Made by a program: the position numbers and the translations under genes
In this document: positions 8,294 through 15,748 of the stretch, in pieces
Numbering within the stretch: position 1 is the stretch's first letter
Layout: the number at the start of each line of letters is the position of its first letter
IMG/VR virus record: IMGVR_UViG_3300044825_000328
Location: 1 to 21,657 of that record
Length of the DNA: 21,657 nt
Source: a virus
Direction: 5' to 3' (one strand)
Notes under the pieces: generated by a model
What the model was told of the DNA's origin: nothing
The model's input: only the letters and a program-made list of their open reading frames with translations
The model's database searches: none

Positions 8294-8473
8294 TTAGCCG
8301 CCGAGAAATTCAGAACCCGCAGCGGCAATCGCTGCGATGGTGGCGAGAATGCCAGCCAGCTTAGCTTTCCATCCGAGCTTGGGTTTATCACCGTCCATCG
8401 GCAAAATCTTGTTAGTGGCTTCCTTGACGACCGCCTTCTTCACGGCCTTCTCTGCCAGTTTCTTCAGGTCCAT
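8294..8473 (-). CDS. Small membrane protein, candidate holin
   Basis: 59 aa, MDLKKLAEKAVKKAVVKEAT onwards. ATG 8473 has a strong AAGGAGG 5 nt upstream that begins in the stop codon of the endolysin gene. The first 40 residues are amphipathic and Lys-rich (about 12 Lys). Residues 38-52 (AKLAGILATIAAIAA) form one hydrophobic helix, and the end is GSEFLGG. Size, charge, single hydrophobic segment and position next to the endolysin fit a small holin or holin-accessory protein. The hydrophobic stretch is short for a membrane span, so peripheral insertion is also possible. Function is inferred from context. Confidence 0.75.
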   Translation of the reverse strand: MDLKKLAEKAVKKAVVKEATNKILPMDGDKPKLGWKAKLAGILATIAAIAAAGSEFLGG

Positions 8474-8478
8474 ATTGG

Positions 8479-8485
8479 CCTCCTT
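8479..8485 (-). promoter_or_regulatory. Strong Shine-Dalgarno fused to a stop codon
   Basis: AAGGAGG overlaps the TAA (8484-8486) of the endolysin gene and lies 5 nt before the ATG of the 59-aa protein. The arrangement should couple translation of the two products and supports the small gene being real. Confidence 0.75.
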
Positions 8486-9095
8486 ACAGCCAAGAAGCGA
8501 ACTTCTTGGTCTTCATTTTACGGTCTTCGAGACCGTGGGTTCCACCATTAATGCGTTTTGTAAGCTGCAAGATGGCGGCGTCTGTGATGCCTTGGTCGCA
8601 GATCGACCAGAGCTTATTCTTATCAAAGAACCACAAGGCGCTCTCAAATGCCAGTTCGGTAGCCACCAGATCGGGGTTCGTCATGACATCGGGGCGACCG
8701 ATATAGTCGGCAAACGCTTGGTAGTTGAATTTGCCAGTGAGTTGGAGGGCACCCCTGCCGCGAAAAGCGAAACCTTCGCCCGAGCTTTCCGGCCCATTAC
8801 CCATGCGGTTACCATAGACGCGGTTAGCAATCTTGGCAGGCTGGCGCGCATAAGCGTTCGCCAGTTCCGCTGTCGGAAAATACTTACCGAAAATATTGCG
8901 TAAGCCTTGCGCCGAGTAGTTCAGGTTCTCGGAGAACGCCTTAAAGCCGCCACTTTCGTGCGCCGTTTGGGCGAAAAAGTGGGCAGCGCGGTTACGGTTC
9001 AACTTATAATAGTTGGCGGCGGCCTTAAGCGTGCCGGGGCCAAAAGCCCCGTCAGCCGTTACACCGATCTTTTGTTGGAGATTTACGAGGCTCAT
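8484..9095 (-). CDS. GH19-type endolysin (chitinase-fold muralytic enzyme)
   Basis: 203 aa. The start is ATG 9095, which overlaps the upstream TGA in ATGA and has GGAGGA 10 nt upstream; the TTG at 9113 is rejected. It cleaves the glycan strands of peptidoglycan to release progeny. A short N-terminal segment (LQQKIGVTADGAFGPGTL, 6-23) looks like part of a peptidoglycan-binding repeat. The catalytic domain shows HFFAQTAHESGGF (39-51) with the likely acid Glu47, then SENLNYSA (56-63) with Glu57, and RGRGALQLTGKFNY (112-125), the substrate-cleft motif of family GH19. Layout and length resemble the Salmonella phage SPN1S endolysin. There is no signal peptide, so a holin is needed; membrane proteins lie on both sides. 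Confidence 0.93.
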   Translation of the reverse strand: MSLVNLQQKIGVTADGAFGPGTLKAAANYYKLNRNRAAHFFAQTAHESGGFKAFSENLNYSAQGLRNIFGKYFPTAELANAYARQPAKIANRVYGNRMGNGPESSGEGFAFRGRGALQLTGKFNYQAFADYIGRPDVMTNPDLVATELAFESALWFFDKNKLWSICDQGITDAAILQLTKRINGGTHGLEDRKMKTKKFASWL

Positions 9096-9589
9096 TTGTT
9101 CGGGTTCCTCCAATCGGGGAAGTCATTCTCGTCGACCACGCCGTCACCGTTGGCATCGTAGCGCAGATCGTGCCGATGGATTTCCCAAGGCTGCAACTCA
9201 CCGTCACCGTTCTCATCAAACGGCTCGTCCAGTTCCATAGCAGGTTCTTCCTTCTTGGCGAAGAAGGTTTCCTTAGGTTCTTCCTGATCGGTATCAACGT
9301 CGTTCACAACCGACACATTGACCGGGGCTTCAACCGAAGCTGCCATGTCCGGCGCTTCTTGCTTGTCAGCCTTGAAACCCATCATAGCTGCGTAACCACC
9401 AGTGATTGCGCCAGCCACAGCCGTCACAATGTAGCTCAGAAGAGTGAAGACCTTCTCGTTATCGACCAGTTCGTTAGGCGTAAACAAGCCGACGATGAGC
9501 GCCAAAACAACAGCGACAAAGCTGCCGGACAGGGAATAGGCTGCAATCAGCAGAACCTTAATGCGTGCGTCGAGGAGTTTCTCTTCCAT
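9092..9589 (-). CDS. Two-helix membrane protein with paired EF-hand loops, candidate holin
   Basis: 165 aa; ATG 9589 overlaps the preceding TGA by one base (TGATG), and its own stop overlaps the endolysin ATG. Two hydrophobic helices are visible: about 11-35 (KVLLIAAYSLSGSFVAVVLA onward) and 48-70 (FTLLSYIVTAVAGAITGGYA). A charged, disordered-looking linker follows. The C-terminus has two canonical 12-residue EF-hand loops: DENGDGELQPWE (125-136) and DANGDGVVDEND (145-156), each with Asp/Asn at positions 1, 3 and 5, Gly at 6 and an acid at 12. Two membrane spans next to an endolysin fit a class II-like holin. The calcium-binding pair is unusual for that role. Alternatives are a lysis regulator or a membrane anchor. 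Confidence 0.88.
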   Translation of the reverse strand: MEEKLLDARIKVLLIAAYSLSGSFVAVVLALIVGLFTPNELVDNEKVFTLLSYIVTAVAGAITGGYAAMMGFKADKQEAPDMAASVEAPVNVSVVNDVDTDQEEPKETFFAKKEEPAMELDEPFDENGDGELQPWEIHRHDLRYDANGDGVVDENDFPDWRNPNK

Positions 9590-10104
9590 CAGTTATCCCT
9601 TTCGGCCAGCGGGTTCGCCAGCGTTTTGGTAATCTTGTCGTTGACCTGAGCCTCCAACTCCTTGACGCGGCGTTGCTGCTCTAAGTCCTGCGCTCGTAGC
9701 TCTTGTATAATAGCACGCTGAGATTGCAATGTCTCCCTCTCAGATACTTGCGTGCGCGCAGTGACTGCATCGACGGTCTGTCGGGTACTCATGACGCTAC
9801 TGCCAACGCTGCTAGAGAGGGCTGCGAGGTTGTCGGACAGGTACTTGGTAGTCTCCAAGTTCATACGGATCATGCGCTCATTGCTGTCTTGGCGCTCCTT
9901 CATTTTATTGAACTCGTCGCCCATAGACGCGTAGGTCTCAGTAACTTCCTTCATGGTCAGGAACTGCTGGTAAACCTCGAAACCTGCCCATAGAGAGCCA
10001 GCCGCCGTCGAAAGCGCGGTCAGCACAATCATCATCTTACCGCCAGTAAACTTAATCCCGCCGACCTCAATGGAGGTGCCTTCGGGCTTCTCCTCGTCAC
10101 TCAT
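9589..10104 (-). CDS. Single-span coiled-coil membrane protein, possible inner-membrane spanin
   Basis: 171 aa. The start is ATG 10104, in an 8-nt overlap (ATGAGTGA) with the upstream gene; an earlier start at 10146 lacks support. The first 23 residues are polar. Residues 24-42 (MMIVLTALSTAAGSLWAGF) form one membrane helix. The rest is almost entirely predicted helix with heptad-like pattern, especially QSQRAIIQELRAQDLEQQRR and VKELEAQVNDKITK near the end. Topology (N-terminal span, long coiled coil) and location just before the lysis genes resemble i-spanins such as lambda Rz. No partner lipoprotein with a lipobox Cys is seen, so the spanin assignment is tentative. Confidence 0.85.
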   Translation of the reverse strand: MSDEEKPEGTSIEVGGIKFTGGKMMIVLTALSTAAGSLWAGFEVYQQFLTMKEVTETYASMGDEFNKMKERQDSNERMIRMNLETTKYLSDNLAALSSSVGSSVMSTRQTVDAVTARTQVSERETLQSQRAIIQELRAQDLEQQRRVKELEAQVNDKITKTLANPLAERDN

Positions 10105-11551
10105 ACTGCTCGTCCACCATCTGCTGCCAGCGAGCGTCTTGTCCACTCAATAGCCTGTATAATGCCATATTTTGGTCCGGAATGCGACGGCCTTTGTAGA
10201 TATCCTTCGGTTGGTAGAAGGGCATATCTGGGATGCGCGCCTGCGTATAAGCACCATAACCCTCCGGAACCGCAGCTAACTGCGCCATCGCTTCCTTATC
10301 GCTCTCGTTTACGTCGCCAATATCCTTGGGTTCTCCAGTCGCCATGTCGGCCTGCATACCCAGCAACTCCATCTGCTGAGCTTGACCTACGGGCGTTGAG
10401 AAGTCCCCCATCCCCGTTTGTGGTGCAGGCGCGAACGTCGGCCCCTCAGTCGGCCCAAGATTATAGGTTACGCCACTAGTTTCCGTCGTGCTTTGCTCAC
10501 CATATTGCTGCGCATACTGCACATCGGCTTGAGCCACAAAAGCCACGTTTTGCGCCGTTACTTGCAACACGGTCTCACGCGGGAAGTAAGCTGCGTCCTC
10601 GACGGCTTCGCTCTGGAAGAAGTCTACATTCCGGTCTTTGCGAGACACCACTATGGTGTTTTCTGTAGATGCAGAAATTCCCGGGGGGCCCGGAAGCAAG
10701 CCGGGCGGAGGTGGCGGATCGTTGGCGTCCTCGGCTGGTTCTTCCTCGACGGCTTCTTCAGTTACCGCTTCGGTTGCACTTTCCTCGACCACAGCTTCTT
10801 CTGGGGCTGCTTCAACTTCTGCCTCGATCACGGCGTCTACCGCAGCTTCAGCCGCTTCAATCTGCTCTTCTTGGTCAGGTATGGTTACTTCCAAGGGGTT
10901 AGGCGCAGGTGTTGGCGCTGGCGTAGGAGCCACAGAAACGGGAGAAAAGGTAGGTTCAGGCGCGCTTGGTGTTAACAAACCCGACTGAAACGAAAGGTTC
11001 TGCACGTTGGTGCCGTAGAAAAGCTGGATGTTATCCGTAGCCGCAGGCCCCGTAATCCCGGCGGAAACCGTGTGGAAGGTATTTGCCAACGAGCCGTAAT
11101 TGAACTGGATACTGCCAGTGGCCGAGAGGTTAATCTCAAAAGTGACTTTATTCTGCGTGCCATACTCTGTGGTGTTGTACCAGCCAAAGAGCGCCGACGT
11201 ATCGGTCAGCTTATAGTAGGGGTTTGCCCCACCAAACAAATCCGTCCAGTAGCCGTAGATCGTGTTGCGCTGCGCGTATTCGAGCGGCTCTCCGTCGCAG
11301 CACAGGTTGCCCGGCCCATAAAAGGACACAAAGCCATTGGAGGAAACCCACGCCGACGTGAATGTTTGGCCGTAATAGGTAAATGGAAAGCCAAGCTGCA
11401 CGAGGCGCGTACTATCATCTCCTCCATTCAGAGGCGTCATGGTTTGCGGAGAACCAAGGATTTGTGGCGGGATCAGCGTTGGGTCATAGTCTTGCGCCCA
11501 TGCAGGCCATGCGATCAGCGCCGCGAGGAGGATTTTGCTTTTTCTTCCCAT
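10097..11551 (-). CDS. Exported phage protein with NIDO-like beta domain and acidic/proline-rich linker
   Basis: 484 aa; ATG 11551 with AAGGAGG 10 nt upstream, overlapping the upstream gene by 37 nt. The N-terminus is a clear Sec signal peptide: basic MGRKSK, hydrophobic ILLAALIAWPAW, and likely cleavage after AWA (residue 19). Residues about 45-190 form a beta sandwich with LGFPFTYYGQTF (53-64), WVSSNGFVSF (68-77), GYWTDLF and ITGPAATDNIQLFYG, the pattern of nidogen-like (NIDO) extracellular domains; Cys84-Cys85 are adjacent. Residues 195-290 are a Pro/Ala/Glu-rich low-complexity linker. The C-terminal 190 residues hold a second block (ENTIVVSRKDRNVDFFQSEA, then PFYQPKDIYKGRRIPDQN). Export by the host implies a periplasmic or surface role, perhaps lysis or superinfection control; no known function is recognised. 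Confidence 0.88.
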   Translation of the reverse strand: MGRKSKILLAALIAWPAWAQDYDPTLIPPQILGSPQTMTPLNGGDDSTRLVQLGFPFTYYGQTFTSAWVSSNGFVSFYGPGNLCCDGEPLEYAQRNTIYGYWTDLFGGANPYYKLTDTSALFGWYNTTEYGTQNKVTFEINLSATGSIQFNYGSLANTFHTVSAGITGPAATDNIQLFYGTNVQNLSFQSGLLTPSAPEPTFSPVSVAPTPAPTPAPNPLEVTIPDQEEQIEAAEAAVDAVIEAEVEAAPEEAVVEESATEAVTEEAVEEEPAEDANDPPPPPGLLPGPPGISASTENTIVVSRKDRNVDFFQSEAVEDAAYFPRETVLQVTAQNVAFVAQADVQYAQQYGEQSTTETSGVTYNLGPTEGPTFAPAPQTGMGDFSTPVGQAQQMELLGMQADMATGEPKDIGDVNESDKEAMAQLAAVPEGYGAYTQARIPDMPFYQPKDIYKGRRIPDQNMALYRLLSGQDARWQQMVDEQYE

Positions 11552-12396
11552 GCCGCAGCGGCCTCCTTACCGATCTTTCCTTCGTACGGGCAGGGGGTCC
11601 CGGCCATCTTCATGGCGTCGAATACACGTTGATCCTGACAAAGCAGCGACACAGCCGCTACGCGCATACCCATATCATATAGGGTTTTGCTGAGCTTTAG
11701 GGCTTCGCAGTTCTTGTCTCGAATAGTTTTGCCACCAGAGATACCAAGGATTTGCGTCTGCACAGCGCCAGATACGCCAGTGGTGCAGAGGTCTTGGCTG
11801 TAGCTCATCATGCTCGGCGCAATCGCGCTAGGGGGCGGCGACGTAATTTTCTGGGTCACGCTCTGCGTGCTGTCCGACACGCTCACCGACTTGCTATCGT
11901 TGATGTTCGTGTTTTGATTGACGTTGGTGCTCTCAGATGTGCTGATCGAGCTATTCTGGTTCACATTTGTGCTAACCGCAGTCGAATTGCTCTGGTTTAT
12001 GTTTGTGTTGACGTTTGTCGACACGCTCTCACTGGTCGATACATTGGTATTGAGGTTGGTGGACGTGCTCGTCGATGTAGACGTGCTATCGTTGAAATTC
12101 CGGTTCGTATTCAAGTTCGTCGAGGTCGACGTACTCTCGTTGAAATTGCGATTGGTGTTGAGATTGGTGCTGTTAACCGTGCTATTCGTGGTGCTGTTAA
12201 CAGTCTGATTAATAGTGCTGGTGGACGTGTCGGTGTTGACGTTAATGTTTGTCGCCGTACCAGACTGGATATTGTTGTTCGTGTTGACGTTGGTGTTCGT
12301 CGAAGTCGCAGTAGTGTTATAGTTCGTCGTAGTCTGGGCAAGCGTCATACTCGCCCAGCCAGTTGCCACCAATACGAGAAACCGCCGATTAATCAC
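11515..12396 (-). CDS. Exported Thr/Asn/Ser-rich protein with four-cysteine C-terminal domain
   Basis: 293 aa from a GTG at 12396, which overlaps the previous TGA (GTGA). The Sec signal peptide is MINRRFLVLVATGWASMTLA, with cleavage likely after Ala20. Residues 21-180 are low complexity, nearly all Thr, Asn and Ser with Val/Leu at intervals, including a duplicated unit TNLNTNRNFN (77-86 and 93-102). Residues 185-293 form a compact domain that starts SPPPSAIAPSMMSYSQDLC and includes ALKLSKTLYDMGMRVAAVSL and GTPCPYEGKIG. The mature protein has exactly four Cys (204, 230, 253, 269), all here, as expected for disulfides outside the cytoplasm. It is not a lipoprotein. The stalk-plus-domain design suggests a surface or periplasmic role; function is unknown. 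Confidence 0.88.
   Translation of the reverse strand: MINRRFLVLVATGWASMTLAQTTTNYNTTATSTNTNVNTNNNIQSGTATNINVNTDTSTSTINQTVNSTTNSTVNSTNLNTNRNFNESTSTSTNLNTNRNFNDSTSTSTSTSTNLNTNVSTSESVSTNVNTNINQSNSTAVSTNVNQNSSISTSESTNVNQNTNINDSKSVSVSDSTQSVTQKITSPPPSAIAPSMMSYSQDLCTTGVSGAVQTQILGISGGKTIRDKNCEALKLSKTLYDMGMRVAAVSLLCQDQRVFDAMKMAGTPCPYEGKIGKEAAAAWEEKAKSSSRR
11562..11568 (-). promoter_or_regulatory. Internal Shine-Dalgarno inside the upstream coding region
   Basis: AAGGAGG lies within the last part of the Ser/Thr/Asn-rich protein gene, 10 nt before the ATG at 11551. It shows that the second exported protein is started independently and is not a frameshift product. Confidence 0.7.
11857..12336 (-). repeat. 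Thr/Asn/Ser low-complexity coding repeat
   Basis: This is about 480 bp of ACN/AAY/TCN/AGY-rich coding DNA with short near-repeats of TNLNTNRNFN and TNVNTN type. The reading frame is intact throughout, so it is a coding stalk and not a non-coding satellite. Confidence 0.7.
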
Positions 12397-12662
12397 TCTG
12401 GGAGTTCAGGCCAAACGATATCGTTGGGGAACCCTTCTTGCGCTGGTACGTCCCGCAGAGCTTGGCGATAAATTTTGTACGCATCTCGGATCGCCTTGGG
12501 GACGTCAGGAAGCTGGGTCCAGTCAGTGTCCTTCAGCAGGTTATTACGCTGCTCGCGGATACCGCTTTGCTTCATAGCCTCATGCTCTACCCCAAGAGCT
12601 TCGTATGCAGCAATTTCGTCTGCGTCCATGTCCATCAGGACGCCATCAACCATCTTTTTCAT
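12393..12662 (-). CDS. Phage tail-fibre assembly chaperone-like protein
   Basis: 89 aa if started at ATG 12662, one base after the TAA of the large fibre gene (TAATATG). Upstream ATGs at 12683 and 12677 would overlap the fibre gene and remain possible (up to 96 aa). The N-terminal half (MVDGVLMDMDADEIAAYEAL) is acidic. The C-terminal half, RNNLLKDTDWTQLPDVPKAI, RDAYKIYRQALRDVPAQEGF, then VWPELPE, is the signature of phage tail assembly chaperone proteins (TDW..L.D.P......Y RQALRD....GFP...WP). It follows the fibre gene directly, the usual position for a fibre-folding partner. Confidence 0.9.
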   Translation of the reverse strand: MKKMVDGVLMDMDADEIAAYEALGVEHEAMKQSGIREQRNNLLKDTDWTQLPDVPKAIRDAYKIYRQALRDVPAQEGFPNDIVWPELPE

Positions 12663-12663
12663 A

Positions 12664-14970
12664 TTAGCCGATCCCATAGACACTGATTGTACCGGTACCC
12701 CAGTATGTACTGCCGCCGCCCGGTGAAATTGTAAGGCTCGACGGATAAGAAGATACGTATCCAGTATTTAAAGTGGCGTTAGCTCCCGACGAAGTAGACG
12801 ACGTATTAAACGCGCATGTAAACGCGGGAGTAGACGAGGAAGCGGTATTAATAGTTAAATACCCGTTAAAAGTGGCGTAGTCCGAAGCAGTGACAGATGA
12901 CCCCTGCGGGTATAAGGTACCGGCTGTGGCAAACCCTGAAGCAGTACTTGTGCTATTAGCTATTAGGCCGTGGCCGTAGAATGCAATAGATGATCCGGCA
13001 GAGGTGACACCCGTAATGATAATATATTGTCCTCCCGTCCGAACTTGGAGCCCGTTGTATATAATTTGTACTTGCTGATATCCGGTGGGTAAACTCACCG
13101 TGACCGACGCGGGGTTCCCAGAAATAGTAGTCTGGGAGACAAGTTTCATAAATGCGCCGCCAGTCGTTACTTGGATAGACGTCGCGCTCAATGCCCGAGC
13201 TACAACCCCGTAGGGTGTAGTTGTTGTAACCAGCGTACCGTCGTAGCGCAAATAGTAAGCAGTGGCGGTCGTTAACCCAGTTTGGTTTGAGTTAACTCCC
13301 CCTAGGATCGTAACGGTAACTGGCTGCCCAGTAGAGACGGATTGCGTTGCAAAACCAACAAACTTATCTGCGTTTGACGAAAATACTTGGGGTAGAAACC
13401 CTATAAGTTGGGCGTTGTTTCCAGACCCACGCGCACCAATCGCACCGCGCTGGTTAGTCGGGTCATAAGTAATACCCGTACCCACAGGATAATAAGACGA
13501 GCTATTAAGCGAAGTCCCGCCATTATATGTCATAGTGGATGCTGTTAGCGTAATAGACCACACCGCAAGAACAGACGATGTGCTACCGGCGATGTATATT
13601 ACGTTATTGGTAGTATCGGGAGAAGAGTAGAACCCGTAATTACCCCAGTTCTGCCCTGCTGATGACGGTGAAGAGCTATCGCCCGTAACTTGGCTACCCG
13701 ACCCGTTAAACATATAGCTGTACGGAGAGCCAAAAGGAGCAAACTGGACAATAAACCGATCAATACTCGGAAAATAATAAGCCCGAGTATTATAGTAGAA
13801 ATTACTGGAGTAGGGGATTGTCTGGGAACCAATTGTCATCGTAGCGCCATCGGCGCTGAGCGTGATTGTCCGCGTAGCCATGTAGTTATTAGATGGGTCG
13901 CTATAGAATACACGCCCCGCATTCGAAGTGCTATTAAATGCAGCGCAGCACGTAGCATTATTATTGTTATAAAACGAAAAGGTTTGGTTTGCCGTAACGG
14001 TTGGCGACCCGCTGTTGTAGTTAATAGCGTTCGCGTAAAGCCCGCCATTTGTATAGTTATAAATGGCTACCATACGATTAGCGTAGCTATCGTAGTACAT
14101 ATCAAACGCAAAATAGTTATACATGGCCGACCCCAGAGTAGTCGAACCCGCGCCTGACGTAGCACCCGTGGTAGTATTCAAACTAAAATAATATACTTGT
14201 ACAGCTTGATAGCCCCCGCCGGGAGCGAACATAACTGCAAACCTATTCGCTGTCGTATCTTTAGCTATAGCTGCTCTCTGGTCATTTACGCTGCCATTGT
14301 TGCCAATATACGTCGCGTTAGTATTAGTTATCACGCCAGCCGAGCTAACTTTAAACGTATAGAGCCAGCGATTTCCGCTGCTGTCCCAGCTTACTTGAAA
14401 GTGCCATCCCGAGGCAGCGTCATAAAGACCCGCACCTGTGTAGCTATTACTTGAATAGAGGTTAGTTGCGTTAAAAGTAGCATCTTGGCTAATACCCGTA
14501 GTCGTAGACACGGTGCCGTTTGTATTGATCGAAACGGCCTGACCTGCCGTGATGGAACCAGATGAAGTGAACTGCTGGGTGCCACTAGAAGGCGTAGCAA
14601 AAGCAAGCTGCCCCGAACCGTTGGTCTGGAGGAACTGACCCGAAGTGCCGTCTGCCGTAGGCAATGTCAGCGTGTAATCCGCTGCAAGAGTATCCGGTGC
14701 CTTAATGGCTGCGTAGTTTGTACCGCTCCCAGTGGCTTCGCCTAGACGGATTTGTGCGCCGCTTGCGCCGCCAGCAATAAGGGCGGGAGAAGTAAGGCCC
14801 GTCGTTGAGTTCAGCGCACCCGTAACCGTAAGATTGCCTGCGGTAGTTACGTTAGCCCCAGTGAGCGTAACTGCCGTGATACCACCCGACTGAAGCTGGA
14901 GAACGCCAGAAGTATCCCCCGTGATAATCGCACCGCCAGTGGAGGTATCTGCGTTAATGGTTGTGGGCAT
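12664..14970 (-). CDS. Tail fibre with seven-unit beta-propeller-like insert
   Basis: 768 aa; ATG 14970 with GGAG upstream. Residues 1-60 (MPTTINADTSTGGAIITGDT) are a common fibre N-terminus. Residues 99-127 (YTLTLPTADGTSGQFLQTNG) match the module in the fibre at 15002-15748. Residues about 190-530 contain seven units, each beginning D/N/P-x-x-x-N-R-like: DSSGNR (196), DTTANR (238), DSYANR (294), NSTSNAGR (346), PSIDR (401), DTTNN (452) and DPTNQR (503), spaced 42-56 residues, as in a seven-bladed propeller. Then FVGFATQSVSTGQPVTV and GLTTATAYYLRYDGTL form a typical fibre module. The end (SVYGIG) matches RVYGIKNT of the neighbour. It is followed by its chaperone-like partner. Confidence 0.9.
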   Translation of the reverse strand: MPTTINADTSTGGAIITGDTSGVLQLQSGGITAVTLTGANVTTAGNLTVTGALNSTTGLTSPALIAGGASGAQIRLGEATGSGTNYAAIKAPDTLAADYTLTLPTADGTSGQFLQTNGSGQLAFATPSSGTQQFTSSGSITAGQAVSINTNGTVSTTTGISQDATFNATNLYSSNSYTGAGLYDAASGWHFQVSWDSSGNRWLYTFKVSSAGVITNTNATYIGNNGSVNDQRAAIAKDTTANRFAVMFAPGGGYQAVQVYYFSLNTTTGATSGAGSTTLGSAMYNYFAFDMYYDSYANRMVAIYNYTNGGLYANAINYNSGSPTVTANQTFSFYNNNNATCCAAFNSTSNAGRVFYSDPSNNYMATRTITLSADGATMTIGSQTIPYSSNFYYNTRAYYFPSIDRFIVQFAPFGSPYSYMFNGSGSQVTGDSSSPSSAGQNWGNYGFYSSPDTTNNVIYIAGSTSSVLAVWSITLTASTMTYNGGTSLNSSSYYPVGTGITYDPTNQRGAIGARGSGNNAQLIGFLPQVFSSNADKFVGFATQSVSTGQPVTVTILGGVNSNQTGLTTATAYYLRYDGTLVTTTTPYGVVARALSATSIQVTTGGAFMKLVSQTTISGNPASVTVSLPTGYQQVQIIYNGLQVRTGGQYIIITGVTSAGSSIAFYGHGLIANSTSTASGFATAGTLYPQGSSVTASDYATFNGYLTINTASSSTPAFTCAFNTSSTSSGANATLNTGYVSSYPSSLTISPGGGSTYWGTGTISVYGIG

Positions 14971-14984
14971 GGGTTATTCTCCGA
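14968..14984. repeat. 17-bp direct repeat at fibre start, copy 1
   Basis: The plus-strand sequence CATGGGTTATTCTCCGA covers the ATG and SD region of the propeller fibre. It is identical to 15746-15762, and after one mismatch the next three bases (TGC) also match. In copy 2 it overlaps the end of the 84-aa gene; here it lies in the 31-nt gap. Confidence 0.85.
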
Positions 14985-15001
14985 ATGCGACAGTTTTGGT
15001 C

Positions 15002-15748
15002 TTAGGTGTTCTTGATGCCATAAACGCGAATACGTCCTTGAGCAGCAAAGTTACCTCCGCCATTATCAAGGAAGAATGTTACCCCAGATAGGGCGCTACT
15101 GCCACTATAAACCCACATTCCAGCGTAAGAAAGGATCGTGGTGTCTGATGGGGTTTGGTAGAGTGCGAAGATTTCCCCGGTCTTCCATCCGCTTCCGTTG
15201 GCATTATGCAGACGAATATAGCCCGTAAAGCCATTCCCCGTTGAGTCCAGCGTGCCTGAACCCATGAGCAAATTTGCGCTCGTCGCGTTAAAGGTAAGGT
15301 TTGCTATGCTAGGTGTAGCAGAGCGATATGTATTTGCGCTCGACTGGGCACTCCCCCCAACCGCCACCCGCATATTTAACGTGCGCCCAGAACTTGCAGG
15401 CATGATGCTCTGCAAAGTGATGAAGTAAGTGTCGTAATCTGCGGTAAAAGTATTCAAAAAGTCCACGTTTGCGGCAGCCGTAGGGGCAGTATCCGCGAGA
15501 AGGATCATCGCACCCGCAGCAGGCGTAGCAAAAGCCAACGTACCTGAACCGTTCGTTTGTAAGAACTGCCCGTTTGTACCGTCAGCACTCGGCATCGTAA
15601 AGGTAAGGTCAGCAGCCATAGATGCCGCCGCTTGGATCGTAACGGTGTTTGTCCCATTACCCGTCTGTTCCGCAAGGCGAATACGGCCCTGAGTAGAAGC
15701 CGCGCCGTCTACTGTAATGATACCGTCGCCGTTGATAATCGTGGACAT
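15002..15748 (-). CDS. Tail fibre-like protein, short paralogue
   Basis: 248 aa; ATG 15748 with GGAG upstream inside the end of the previous gene. The N-terminus MSTIINGDGIITVDGAASTQ and residues 65-93 (DLTFTMPSADGTNGQFLQTN) parallel the propeller fibre downstream. The C-terminal 150 residues form a beta domain (DFLNTFTADYDTYFITLQSI, NMRVAVGGSA, FTGYIRLHNANGSGWKTGEI) ending in RIRVYGIKNT, close to the SVYGIG ending of the neighbour. It looks like a fibre with the same two ends but without the propeller insert. It is probably a receptor-binding or branch fibre subunit. Confidence 0.87.
   Translation of the reverse strand: MSTIINGDGIITVDGAASTQGRIRLAEQTGNGTNTVTIQAAASMAADLTFTMPSADGTNGQFLQTNGSGTLAFATPAAGAMILLADTAPTAAANVDFLNTFTADYDTYFITLQSIMPASSGRTLNMRVAVGGSAQSSANTYRSATPSIANLTFNATSANLLMGSGTLDSTGNGFTGYIRLHNANGSGWKTGEIFALYQTPSDTTILSYAGMWVYSGSSALSGVTFFLDNGGGNFAAQGRIRVYGIKNT

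Noticed and set aside
11515-11568. Programmed frameshift joining the two exported proteins
   Set aside because: No slippery heptamer is evident, and the second gene has its own SD and complete signal peptide, so two separate products are simpler.
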